Positions 22,440 to 32,599 of a DNA stretch of 37,835 bases are shown one piece after another. Source of the DNA: Pseudomonadota bacterium (GTDB lineage Bacteria > Pseudomonadota > Gammaproteobacteria > Burkholderiales > Burkholderiaceae_C); the NCBI GenBank assembly GCA_963205375.1, contig CAUJJV010000083.1, forward strand, positions 1-37,835. Reading direction: 5' to 3'. The notes beneath the pieces were generated by a model, which saw nothing but the letters and a program-made list of their open reading frames with translations, was not told the DNA's origin and did no database searches. The position numbers were made by a program, and so were the translations under genes. How positions within the stretch are numbered: the first letter of the stretch is position 1; every line of letters starts with the position of its first letter.

Positions 22440-24218
22440 TCAGGCGTTGAATTGCAAGGCCGCCAGTCCGGCGTACACCCCGCCACGTGCCACCAGTTCG
22501 GCGTGCGTCCCTTGCTCCACCAGCCGGCCGTGGTCCAGTACCACGATCAAATCGGCCTTTTGTACCGTGGCCAGCCGGTGGGCAATGACCAGCGTGGTGC
22601 GGTCGCGCATGGCCGACTCCAGTGCCGCCTGCACCATGCGTTCGCTCTCGGCGTCCAGCGCGCTGGTGGCTTCGTCCAGCAGCAGCAGGGGCGGGTTTTT
22701 GAGCATGGCGCGTGCAATGGCAATGCGCTGGCGCTGTCCGCCCGACAGGCGCACCCCGCGCTCGCCCAGGAAGGTGTTGTAGCCCTCGGGCAAGTCCTGG
22801 ATGAATTCGTGCGCAAAGGCGGCATGGGCGGCGGCGTGCACCTCGGCATCGGTGGCCTCGGGTTTGCCATAGCGGATGTTCTCCAGTGCCGTGCTGGAAA
22901 AAATCACGGCGTCCTGCGGCACAATGCCCACGCGCTGGCGCAGCGCGTCCAAAGCCATGGCGCGTGTACCCACACCATCGAGCACGATCTGGCCGCTCTG
23001 CGGGTCGTAGTAACGCAGCAGCAGCTGGAACACCGTGCTCTTGCCCGCACCGCTCGGTCCCACGATGGCCACGGTCTGCCCGGGATGCACATCGAGGCTG
23101 AAGTCCTGCAATGCCGCCTGCTGCGGGCGGGATGGGTAGTGAAAATTGATTGCTTCGAATTTGATAGCGCTTCCCGCAGCAGGCATGGGGGCTAGAGCCG
23201 GATTTGAGGGTGAAGTGATGGGAGACTGGGTGCCTAGCAGCTCCATCAGCCGCTCGGTGGCACCCGCTGCGCGCAGCAGGTCGCCATACACCTCGCCCAG
23301 CACTGCAAAGGCGCTGGCCAGAATGATCACGTACACCACGGTTTGCCCGAGGTGGCCCGCGCTGATGCGGCCTTCGGCAACCGCCTGCGTGCCCTGGTAC
23401 AGACCCCACAGCAGCGCGGCCGACGTGGCAATGATGATGAAGGCCACCAGCACCGAACGCATCAGGCTGCGCTTGGTGGCAGTGGCAAACGCGTTGTCGG
23501 TCGAGGTGACAAACCGCTGCGTCTCTCGTCCCTCAGCCGTGTAGCTTTGCACCACGGGAATGGCGTTGAGCACCTCGGCCGCAATCGCACTGGAGTCCGC
23601 CACCCGGTCTTGAGACGCGCGAGAGAGTTTGCGCACCCGTCGGCCAAACCACAGGCTGGGCAGCACGATCAGCACCAGCACCACCAGCACCTGCAGCATC
23701 ACCACCGGGTTGGTCCAGACCAGCACCGCCAGCGCGCCCAAGCCCATCACCGCATTGCGCAGCCCCATGCTCAGCGACGAGCCCACCACGGTTTGCACCA
23801 GCGTGGTGTCGGCCGACAGGCGCGAGAGCACTTCGCCGGTTTGCGTGGTTTCAAAGAATTCGGGGCTCTGCTTGAGCACGTGGCTGTAGACCGCATTGCG
23901 CAGGTCGGCGGTTACGCGTTCGCCCAGCCAGCTCACCATGTAGAAGCGGCAGGCCGAAAACAGGCCCAGTGCCACGGCCACGGCAAACAGCGCCGCAAAG
24001 TGTTCGCGCAGCGCCATCACCTGCGCACCCTTGTCGGCCTGCACCAGCCCACCGTCGATCAGGCTGCGCAGTGCCACGGGGAAGGCCAGCATGGCCCCGG
24101 CCGCCAGCACCAGAAACAGCAGCGCCAGGCCAATGCGGCCTCGATACGGCCGCAGAAACGGCAGCAGACCGGAGAGCGATTTGGGGTTGGTGGATTTGGG
24201 GCGGTCAGAAGAAGTCAT
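22440..24218 (-). CDS. MsbA-like ABC exporter (fused TMD-NBD half-transporter)
   Basis: Walker A GPSGAGKS, signature LSGGQRQRIAIARA, Walker B LLLLDEATSALD, N-terminal 6-TM domain. Confidence 0.95.
   Translation of the reverse strand: MTSSDRPKSTNPKSLSGLLPFLRPYRGRIGLALLFLVLAAGAMLAFPVALRSLIDGGLVQADKGAQVMALREHFAALFAVAVALGLFSACRFYMVSWLGERVTADLRNAVYSHVLKQSPEFFETTQTGEVLSRLSADTTLVQTVVGSSLSMGLRNAVMGLGALAVLVWTNPVVMLQVLVVLVLIVLPSLWFGRRVRKLSRASQDRVADSSAIAAEVLNAIPVVQSYTAEGRETQRFVTSTDNAFATATKRSLMRSVLVAFIIIATSAALLWGLYQGTQAVAEGRISAGHLGQTVVYVIILASAFAVLGEVYGDLLRAAGATERLMELLGTQSPITSPSNPALAPMPAAGSAIKFEAINFHYPSRPQQAALQDFSLDVHPGQTVAIVGPSGAGKSTVFQLLLRYYDPQSGQIVLDGVGTRAMALDALRQRVGIVPQDAVIFSSTALENIRYGKPEATDAEVHAAAHAAFAHEFIQDLPEGYNTFLGERGVRLSGGQRQRIAIARAMLKNPPLLLLDEATSALDAESERMVQAALESAMRDRTTLVIAHRLATVQKADLIVVLDHGRLVEQGTHAELVARGGVYAGLAALQFNA
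23152..23212 (+). repeat. Dispersed approx. 60 bp element, copy B (inside ABC transporter CDS)
   Basis: gcttcgaatttgatagcgcttcccgcagcaggcatgggggctagagccggatttgaggg; same tagc-N18-gggggctagag spacing as copy C. Confidence 0.6.
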
Positions 24219-24265
24219 GGCTGCTTAGATGGGGGTCAAGGCGGTGGAGGCAAGGCAAGGGCATA

Positions 24266-24328
24266 AATATAGAGAAATTGGCCTCTAGCCCCCGTCCATA
24301 TTGCGCATGTCGCTACTAAAAGTGTAGC
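24266..24328 (-). repeat. Dispersed approx. 60 bp element, copy C (reverse orientation)
   Basis: Reverse complement gctacacttttagtagcgacatgcgcaatatggacgggggctagaggccaatttctctatatt aligns ungapped with copy A. Confidence 0.65.
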
Positions 24329-24343
24329 GTTTTTAGTGGACCA

Positions 24344-25522
24344 TCACAGTTTCAACGCCGCGGCGTAGCCGGTCATTTCCAGATACCCGCGCCCGACCAA
24401 GCGGTTGTTGCTATTCCACACCTCGCACAGACCCTCCCAATAGATGGCGCCTGTGGAGTTGCGGCTGTCGAGCTCCTGGTTGTCCACGACCGCCTTGACG
24501 GTGTAGTAGTCGGCCGGTGTGCGCACGATCCACTCCACCGGATAGCTGGCCTGGCTCAGCGGGCTGCGCCAGCTGCGCAGGGGGCGGAACAGCACCTCGC
24601 CGCGCGCGAATGCATAGCGGGTGCCCCCGGCAGAGGGTGCGCTGCGGAACGATCCGCCATCCCACAGGGCGTTGCCCTCCTTGTCGCGTAGCTGGAAGGC
24701 GGTCAGCGCGCTGCCGTCGAACAGGTTGATGCCCATCCAGTCCCAGCCCACGGCCTGCGGGTGCAACACCTCCTGGCTCCACTCGTGGTCCAGCCATGCC
24801 GTGCTGCCTGCGCCCAGCGTGCGAACCTTCCCCTGCAGCGTAATGCTGCCGCTGACTTCCAGTTGCGGCAGGCTGTAGTAATAGCTGGCCTGCCCGGCGT
24901 CCGGCCCCTTGCGCGACAGGCCATCTGCGCCTTGCAGCAGCACGGGCTGCGTCTGCACAAAGCGCAGGTCCAGCGCGAAGTCCGTACCAGTGACTTTGGC
25001 CTGCAAGTCGCTGCCATCGCGCAGCAGGGTCCAGTGGTTCAGGGTGATCGCCGTGTCCCGGGTGCTGGCATGTGCCGTGTCCACCGGGTTGGTGCCCGGC
25101 GCCGCGCCGGACCAGCGGGCAATGCGCTGGTCGTGCCAGAGTTTTTTGCCGCGCACATCGGTCACGGCGGCGTGTGCAAACAGTAGCTGTTTGGCGGCCA
25201 TACTGGACTGCATCGTCTGTGTCGCCTCCACCCGGCTGCGAAAGAACGTCACCTGAAAGCCGAGTGCTGCCTGCTCGCCACCCGCATTGGCATAGCCGGT
25301 GATGTACCACCACTCGGTGCGAAAGTCAGGGTGTGCGCCCGCATCGCGGGGAAACGCGAGCTTGCGCGGGGGCAGGGCGTGGGCGGCAGGCACCAGTGCC
25401 AGGCCGCTGGCAGCGCCCCAGCCCAGGACCGCGCGGCGTCGCAAAGAGAAGCTTGAAACAGACACCGTGGCTGGAGCCCGTGTGGCCCCCCGTGTGTGGA
25501 TTAGCGTGCAAGCATAGTCCAA
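24344..25522 (-). CDS. AttH/CrtC-like lipocalin-family protein with Tat-type signal (TTG start at 25522; internal GTG near 25465 more likely)
   Basis: SLRRRAVLGWGAASGLALVPAAHA leader; EWWYITGYANAGGEQAALGFQVTFFRSR, STAWLDHEWSQEVL, GWDWMGINLFDGSALTAFQLRDKEG motifs typical of the AttH/carotenoid 1,2-hydratase-like family. Confidence 0.8.
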   Translation of the reverse strand: MDYACTLIHTRGATRAPATVSVSSFSLRRRAVLGWGAASGLALVPAAHALPPRKLAFPRDAGAHPDFRTEWWYITGYANAGGEQAALGFQVTFFRSRVEATQTMQSSMAAKQLLFAHAAVTDVRGKKLWHDQRIARWSGAAPGTNPVDTAHASTRDTAITLNHWTLLRDGSDLQAKVTGTDFALDLRFVQTQPVLLQGADGLSRKGPDAGQASYYYSLPQLEVSGSITLQGKVRTLGAGSTAWLDHEWSQEVLHPQAVGWDWMGINLFDGSALTAFQLRDKEGNALWDGGSFRSAPSAGGTRYAFARGEVLFRPLRSWRSPLSQASYPVEWIVRTPADYYTVKAVVDNQELDSRNSTGAIYWEGLCEVWNSNNRLVGRGYLEMTGYAAALKL

Positions 25523-27330
25523 GCCTGCGTCAGGCGTCGCACCAGGTCCTGTGGGCGGTGCACCATGGCGTAGCCCTGGCGGCCAAACAGCATGGGCAGG
25601 TAGTCGTGTGCGTCGGTGTCGATGGTCACACAGAATGGCGTCAGTCCGGCGGTACGTGCCTCGTGGATGGCGTGGCGCGTGTCCTCCAGGCCATAGCGAC
25701 CCTCGTACACATCGAGGTCATTGGGTTTGCCGTCGGTCAGCAGCATCAGCAGGCGCTTGCGCTCGGGCCGAACCTGCAGTTGCGCTGTGGCATGGCGCAC
25801 CGCTGCGCCCATGCGGGTGTAGTAGCCGGGGCGGATGGCGCCCACGCGTGCACGGGACGCGTCGCTCCAGCGTTCGTCAAAATCCAAGATGCGCTGCATG
25901 CGCACATTCTGGCGTCGCACCGAGCTGAAGCCCCACATGGCAAACGGGTCGCCCACGGCGGTGAGTGCTTCGCCAAACACATAGAGTGCATCGCGGATCA
26001 CATCGATCACCCTCTCGGTGTCGCTGGCATAGGCATCGGTGGATTGCGACAGGTCCGCCAGCAGCAGGGTGGAGAGGCTGCGTTCCCCACGTACCCGGCG
26101 CGTGTAGACGGCGGGGGTGTCGCTGCGCAAGGCCTGGTCGCCCACAGCGTCGGCTTGCAGTCGGATCCAGGCGTCCAGGTCAATGTCGTCACCACTTTGC
26201 TGGCCGCGCTGCTGGCGCGGCGCATCGCGCAAAATTTCCAGGCGCTTGCGCATGGCACGCGCGGTGTTGCGCAGGGCTGGAGACGGCACAAAGGCGGTGC
26301 CCGGGCGGGCGATGCGCTCCTGCAGGCAGCAGTGTGCCGGGATCAGCACGCCCTTGCGGTAGTCGTACTCGGGAAAGTGGGTCCCAGGTCCCAGCGGCAG
26401 ATCGTCTGCGCTGCTGCTGGGCAGGTCCAGGTCGAACTTCACCCGTGCGGCCAGAGACTGGCCGTCGGGGGTGATGCTCAGTGTCTCCATGTCATTGGCG
26501 GCGCGCATGGCGCTGCCATCGTCTTCGTCGTCGGTGCTGCGGTTGACACGCACCATTTCGTTCCAGCTCATCAGCGCCTCGGCGCGGAACGGCAGGATAA
26601 ATGGGTTGCGTTCGGTGTCGTACTGGCGTGTGCTGGCGCGGCGGCGCTGGGTGTCGTTCTTGTCCGCTGCTTTGCGTGGGTCAGTTGGCGTGGTGGGTTG
26701 GGTGCTCCGCTCAGCGCCTGGCGCAAACGATTCGACGGCACCCATCCAGAGCCATACCGGAGCTACGTCCGCACAGACCAGGTCCAGATAATCTGGCGTC
26801 TGGTCGCGCAGAGCGGTCTGTATGCAGCGTTCGGCTGCAGCGTGGCGTCCCTTGAGTGCGGCTGGGTCCGGGCGCTGGGCCAGGTGGGCGTCGCGCAGCG
26901 CCTGGTAACGCGGTGCAAACCCGGGAAAGGCCTGCAGTGCATGGTCAGTCGCTTGCAGGTTGTCCGCCACCCACCCATTGCCGTGCGTGTAGTGTGCGGA
27001 CAGCAATGCCAGCCATAGATACAGGTCGTGGTTCAGCGCGCGGTCCGGAAAAACGGCCAGCGCGGGGGGCAAGGCCAGTACCTGCGGCTCCAGCACGGTC
27101 AGCGCCGCGCGTTGGGGCGTGCCCGCCAGGCGGTTCAGCCAGGGTTGGGCACCGCCCGTGCGCTGCGACGTGGCTTCAGTGAGCCGCACATGGCCTGCGC
27201 CGCCCGCCGCGCGAAACATGATGCCGATGGATTTTTTGGCTTCATCCAGGCTGACCGAAAAAGCCGCATGCTCGGGACGCGTCCAGTGGGTCAGCGCCTC
27301 GTGCCACCAGCGGCCTACCAGTTCTTCCAT
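25501..27330 (-). CDS. norD: Nitric oxide reductase activation protein NorD (VWA domain)
   Basis: MIDAS-like DLSQSTDAY; ERVIDVIRDALYVFGEALTAVGDPFAMWGFSS; KRLLMLLTDGKPNDLDVYEGRYGLEDTRHAI. Confidence 0.93.
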   Translation of the reverse strand: MEELVGRWWHEALTHWTRPEHAAFSVSLDEAKKSIGIMFRAAGGAGHVRLTEATSQRTGGAQPWLNRLAGTPQRAALTVLEPQVLALPPALAVFPDRALNHDLYLWLALLSAHYTHGNGWVADNLQATDHALQAFPGFAPRYQALRDAHLAQRPDPAALKGRHAAAERCIQTALRDQTPDYLDLVCADVAPVWLWMGAVESFAPGAERSTQPTTPTDPRKAADKNDTQRRRASTRQYDTERNPFILPFRAEALMSWNEMVRVNRSTDDEDDGSAMRAANDMETLSITPDGQSLAARVKFDLDLPSSSADDLPLGPGTHFPEYDYRKGVLIPAHCCLQERIARPGTAFVPSPALRNTARAMRKRLEILRDAPRQQRGQQSGDDIDLDAWIRLQADAVGDQALRSDTPAVYTRRVRGERSLSTLLLADLSQSTDAYASDTERVIDVIRDALYVFGEALTAVGDPFAMWGFSSVRRQNVRMQRILDFDERWSDASRARVGAIRPGYYTRMGAAVRHATAQLQVRPERKRLLMLLTDGKPNDLDVYEGRYGLEDTRHAIHEARTAGLTPFCVTIDTDAHDYLPMLFGRQGYAMVHRPQDLVRRLTQAWTMLAR

Positions 27331-28346
27331 CAGCGCTTGTCCTGGAGTTCTTCGCGGCGCTGGCGCAGGGTTTCACGCAAAGCCGCTTCGCCGATTTCCC
27401 ATTGCAGGGTTGGGCTACGGTGCTGCGCGGACTGGGTGGCATCGCACGCTGTCAGGCACTGGCCGCATTGCACGCAGGAGAACATGAGCCGCTTGATATT
27501 GCGCGGGTGCAGGCGCATGGGGCAAACCGCATCGCAGGCGTTTCCCGGAAGCGCCGTCAGGGCGGCTGCCCCGGGCAGCGCCTTGCCTTCGGCGGTTTCA
27601 TGGCGGCAGGTCTTGCAGTCGCGTGCGCGTTCGCGGGTGAAAGCCACCACCATGCCCCGTGGGTTGGCCATCCAGGCCAGACTCTGGAACAGCCCTACGG
27701 CGCAACCAAAGCGGCAAAACAGATGCCGTGCGAAGGCGAACTCCAGCGTGAACAGCAACGTGGCCACCAGCAGAAAGCGTGTGGGCCCGGGCGTCAGGGT
27801 GCCTTGCAACAGCCGGCCCCAGATTTCTGCGGGAGGCAACAGGTAGGTCAGTAGCGTGATGGCCCACACAAAGCCCATCGTCAGGCAGCTCAAGGCAAAC
27901 AGTGGCCACCACCGGGGAGACGGGTCGACGCCGGCGCGGGGGGTGGTGGCTTTGTCCCACAGGCTGAGCTTGCCGCAGGCGCGGTGCAGCAGCGTGTTGA
28001 GGGTTTCAACGGCAGAAAAATGGGGGCACAACCAGCCGCAGTAGATGCGCCCGTAGCGGTAGGCAATGCCCAGAAATACGACGATGAAGAGCACGGCGGG
28101 CACAAAAGCGCGCAGGAGCAGGGTTATGCCCGCCTGGGTTGCGCTGACTTCGCCGCGTGCCAGCGCATCAATACCCAACGACCAGCGCATGCCCAGAAAC
28201 CACAGTTGGGCCTCATGCAGGTCAAAACGCAGCAGGTTCAGTGCGGGAGCCAGCAAAAACAGAAGAAAAAAGCCGCCCTGTGTTCGGCGGCGCCATGCCT
28301 GCAGACGCGCGGTGCTGGAGGCCTGTGCGCCTACATCAGCTTTCAT
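27330..28346 (-). CDS. 4Fe-4S polyferredoxin-like membrane protein (NapH/NosR-C-terminal/CcoG-like) inside the nor operon
   Basis: CGWLCPH, CRFGCAVGLFQ, CKTCRHE...CDAVCPMRLHP and CVQCGQCLTACDATQ cysteine motifs plus several TM segments; ATG at 28346 overlaps the norQ stop; stop overlaps the norD start (TGATG). Confidence 0.85.
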   Translation of the reverse strand: MKADVGAQASSTARLQAWRRRTQGGFFLLFLLAPALNLLRFDLHEAQLWFLGMRWSLGIDALARGEVSATQAGITLLLRAFVPAVLFIVVFLGIAYRYGRIYCGWLCPHFSAVETLNTLLHRACGKLSLWDKATTPRAGVDPSPRWWPLFALSCLTMGFVWAITLLTYLLPPAEIWGRLLQGTLTPGPTRFLLVATLLFTLEFAFARHLFCRFGCAVGLFQSLAWMANPRGMVVAFTRERARDCKTCRHETAEGKALPGAAALTALPGNACDAVCPMRLHPRNIKRLMFSCVQCGQCLTACDATQSAQHRSPTLQWEIGEAALRETLRQRREELQDKR

Positions 28347-29139
28347 CGCCGATGACAGCACGTACCACCTCGCGCAGCGCGACGGCGGTATCCGCATCGT
28401 CCGTCAGCGCATCAATGATGGCGGCACGGCATGCCAGTCCCAGTGGCAGACCCGATGCGGCCAGGCGCCCAGCGGCTACCAGCAGCCGGGTGCTGGCTGT
28501 TTCTTCCAGGTCATGATCGGTCAGACAGCGTAACGCGGTTGCCAGGCGCACCAGTTGCCCAGCTATGATTTCGGAGACACCTGTCTCGTTCTGCACGATG
28601 GTGCGCTCAATGTCGGGGGCAGGGTAGTCCAGGCTCAACGCCACAAAGCGCTGCCGTGTGCTGGGCTTGAGGCCCTTGAGAAGATTCTGGTAACCCGGGT
28701 TGTACGAGATCACCAGCATGAATTCTGGTGGCGCTGCCAACTCTTCCCCCGTGCGTTCGATCGGCAAAATGCGCCGGTCGTCCGCCAGTGGATGCAGCAC
28801 CACGGTGGTGTCCTTGCGAGCTTCGACCACCTCATCGAGGTAGCAGATGGCGCCGTTGCGCACTGCGCGGGCCAACGGACCATCAGACCACACTGTATTG
28901 CCCTGGCCAATCAGAAAGCGCCCCACGAGATCGGAGGCGCTGAGGTCGTCGTGGCAGGACACGGTGACCAGTGGACGGCCCAGACGGGCCGCCATGTGTT
29001 CCACAAAACGGGTCTTGCCACAGCCGGTGGGTCCCTTGATCAGCAGCGGCAACTGTTGTTGCCATGCATGTTCAAACAACTGGCATTCAGCTCCCTGCGC
29101 CGCGTAGTAAGGCGGCGTGTGCTGTGGAAGAACGTTCAT
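28336..29139 (-). CDS. norQ: NorQ/CbbQ-type MoxR AAA+ ATPase
   Basis: LLIKGPTGCGKTRFVEHMAARLGRPLVTVSCHDDLSASDLVGRFL; CYLDEVVEARKDTTVVLHPLADDRR. Confidence 0.95.
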   Translation of the reverse strand: MNVLPQHTPPYYAAQGAECQLFEHAWQQQLPLLIKGPTGCGKTRFVEHMAARLGRPLVTVSCHDDLSASDLVGRFLIGQGNTVWSDGPLARAVRNGAICYLDEVVEARKDTTVVLHPLADDRRILPIERTGEELAAPPEFMLVISYNPGYQNLLKGLKPSTRQRFVALSLDYPAPDIERTIVQNETGVSEIIAGQLVRLATALRCLTDHDLEETASTRLLVAAGRLAASGLPLGLACRAAIIDALTDDADTAVALREVVRAVIGDES

Positions 29140-29150
29140 AGCGGTCAATT

Positions 29151-31051
<1,901 letters not shown>

Positions 31052-31113
31052 TGCGTTACTACTCCAGTGATGAATAATCTGCCACGATTTTAGAGCGTGG
31101 GGCGTCGTTTATC

Positions 31114-31129
31114 CTTGAACGACTTCAAG
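31114..31129. promoter_or_regulatory. FNR/Dnr-type palindrome in the norC-regulator intergenic region
   Basis: CTTGAA-CGAC-TTCAAG, perfect 6 bp arms, 4 nt spacer; TAAAAT (31092-31087, - strand) falls exactly at -12..-7 if the box is centred at -41.5. Confidence 0.75.
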
Positions 31130-31208
31130 AATGCGTAAGAAACAGAATTTGCCTGTGTTTCCCGCCTCTTGCCAGCTCTATGCACTATGACAATATGGAC
31201 CGTTATTG

Positions 31209-31907
31209 ATGGAACTTGAACAATTCAACATCCCCCGCTTCCTGGCAGTGTTGCCACTTTTTAGCGATTTGTCGCCTGCAGATCTGGCCCGCATGGCCGG
31301 TGGCTGTGACCTGAAACGCCTGAACCGAGGTGACACCATATTTCGCTACGGCGAGCCATGTGAAGAGTTCCATGTGGTGGTGACTGGTCAGATCAAATTG
31401 TTTGCGCTGTCCCAGGCTGGACAGGAAAAAGTCATTGAACTGGTCGGACCGGGGCACAGCTTTGCCGAGGCGCTGATGTTCACCAGCAAACCTTACATCC
31501 TCAATGCCCAGGCCTTGACCAGCACACTGCTGCTGACCGTGGGGAAGCAGGCCATCGTGGCTGAGATTGAACGGGACCCCCGCTTCTGCATGCGCATGCT
31601 GGCGGGCATTTCCCGAAGGTTGCATGGGTTGATCCAGGATATCGAATCCGGCGCTCTGCAAAATGGCGTGCAAAGGGTGATTGGCTATTTGCTGCGTGAA
31701 TACCAGATCGAAGCCGAATCACCAGAGCAAGCTTTTACGGTGGCGTTACCCGTGAGCAAGGCCACGATTGCCTCACGGCTTTCCCTGACGCCGGAGTATT
31801 TTTCCAAAGTGCTGCGCGAGCTGGAAGAGCAGGGACTGATAGCAATGGACAAGCGCGATATCCGCATCATCGATCCACAGCGACTGGCGACCTACGGCGT
31901 GCAGTAG
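31209..31907 (+). CDS. Crp/Fnr family transcriptional regulator (Dnr/NnrR type; no N-terminal Fe-S Cys cluster)
   Basis: cNMP-like beta roll (GDTIFRYGEPCEEFHVVVTGQIKLFALSQAGQEKVIELVGPGHSFAEALMF), HTH (VSKATIASRLSLTPEYFSKVLRELEEQGLI); divergent from norC. Confidence 0.9.
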   Translation: MELEQFNIPRFLAVLPLFSDLSPADLARMAGGCDLKRLNRGDTIFRYGEPCEEFHVVVTGQIKLFALSQAGQEKVIELVGPGHSFAEALMFTSKPYILNAQALTSTLLLTVGKQAIVAEIERDPRFCMRMLAGISRRLHGLIQDIESGALQNGVQRVIGYLLREYQIEAESPEQAFTVALPVSKATIASRLSLTPEYFSKVLRELEEQGLIAMDKRDIRIIDPQRLATYGVQ

Positions 31908-32587
31908 CGCCGCAGGGCTTGATGGGCGGAGATGTTCTGGCGCAGCCCCGGCATTGCCCTCCAGGTGCGTCCATCGACTGCGACCGAAATTGCCGCATCG
32001 GCAGGCTGGTAGGTAGCCAGTGGGACGGCGGCCAATTCCCTGCGAACATCCAGATTGATCACGTGGGCTTGGGCAGGCGCGTTGTGGGCCGCTGCAGTAA
32101 TGCTAACGGCGGTGCGGTAATCGTCCGTGAAGTACAGATCCGCAAGCTGCGTCTGCAGCAAAGTCCGGCGTACGCCCAGAAAACCGGCATGTGCCAGTCC
32201 TTCCCCCATGCGGTAGTCATGGACCAGACCGTCAAAGATGGGTTCGGCCTGCGGGTCATAGGAAATTTCCCAGATCTCGGGTATGTCGCGTAGCACCACA
32301 ATAAAGCTGCGCCGAGCGGGCGCGTCGTAGATCGCGTGGATCCGTGAAGGAGATTTTCCATCCCGGGTGGCTACCGTGTACTGGCGAATGGCCTGGGGTT
32401 TTGCATCAAACAGGGTCATTGCCGGTTTTTCTGCATCGGACCAGAGAATCCACTGGCCATCTGCGGATGAAGCCGTGTGGCGGGCGTCCTGATCGGTGCA
32501 CCAGGGTGGCACAAACACCTCGGCCTGCACGAGGCAGGCCGAGAGCAGTATGGCAATGCCTACCCCCAGAAAGCCGGTGGTACGCAT
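31892..32587 (-). CDS. Secreted/lipoprotein protein resembling part of the cytochrome d1 (NirS/NirF/NirN) propeller
   Basis: N-terminal signal MRTTGFLGVGIAILLSAC (LSAC lipobox-like) ; SRIHAIYDAPARRSFIVVLRDIPEIWEISYD resembles NirS ...[28 protein letters not shown]; 231 aa, no CxxCH; downstream of nirM. Confidence 0.6.
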   Translation of the reverse strand: MRTTGFLGVGIAILLSACLVQAEVFVPPWCTDQDARHTASSADGQWILWSDAEKPAMTLFDAKPQAIRQYTVATRDGKSPSRIHAIYDAPARRSFIVVLRDIPEIWEISYDPQAEPIFDGLVHDYRMGEGLAHAGFLGVRRTLLQTQLADLYFTDDYRTAVSITAAAHNAPAQAHVINLDVRRELAAVPLATYQPADAAISVAVDGRTWRAMPGLRQNISAHQALRRYCTP

Positions 32588-32599
32588 GGTGAAGCCAGG

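Noticed and set aside
21655-22782. 375 aa + strand ORF over the two small genes and the ABC exporter end
   Set aside because: The - strand small ORFs have SD sites and matching C-terminal tails; the + frame is low-complexity and runs into the NBD antisense.
23343-24266. 307 aa His/Gln-rich + strand ORF
   Set aside because: Antisense to the ABC exporter transmembrane domain; composition explained by reverse complement of hydrophobic coding sequence.
25333-27018. 561 aa + strand ORF antisense to norD
   Set aside because: norD has clear VWA/MIDAS motifs in the - frame; the + frame is an antisense artefact.
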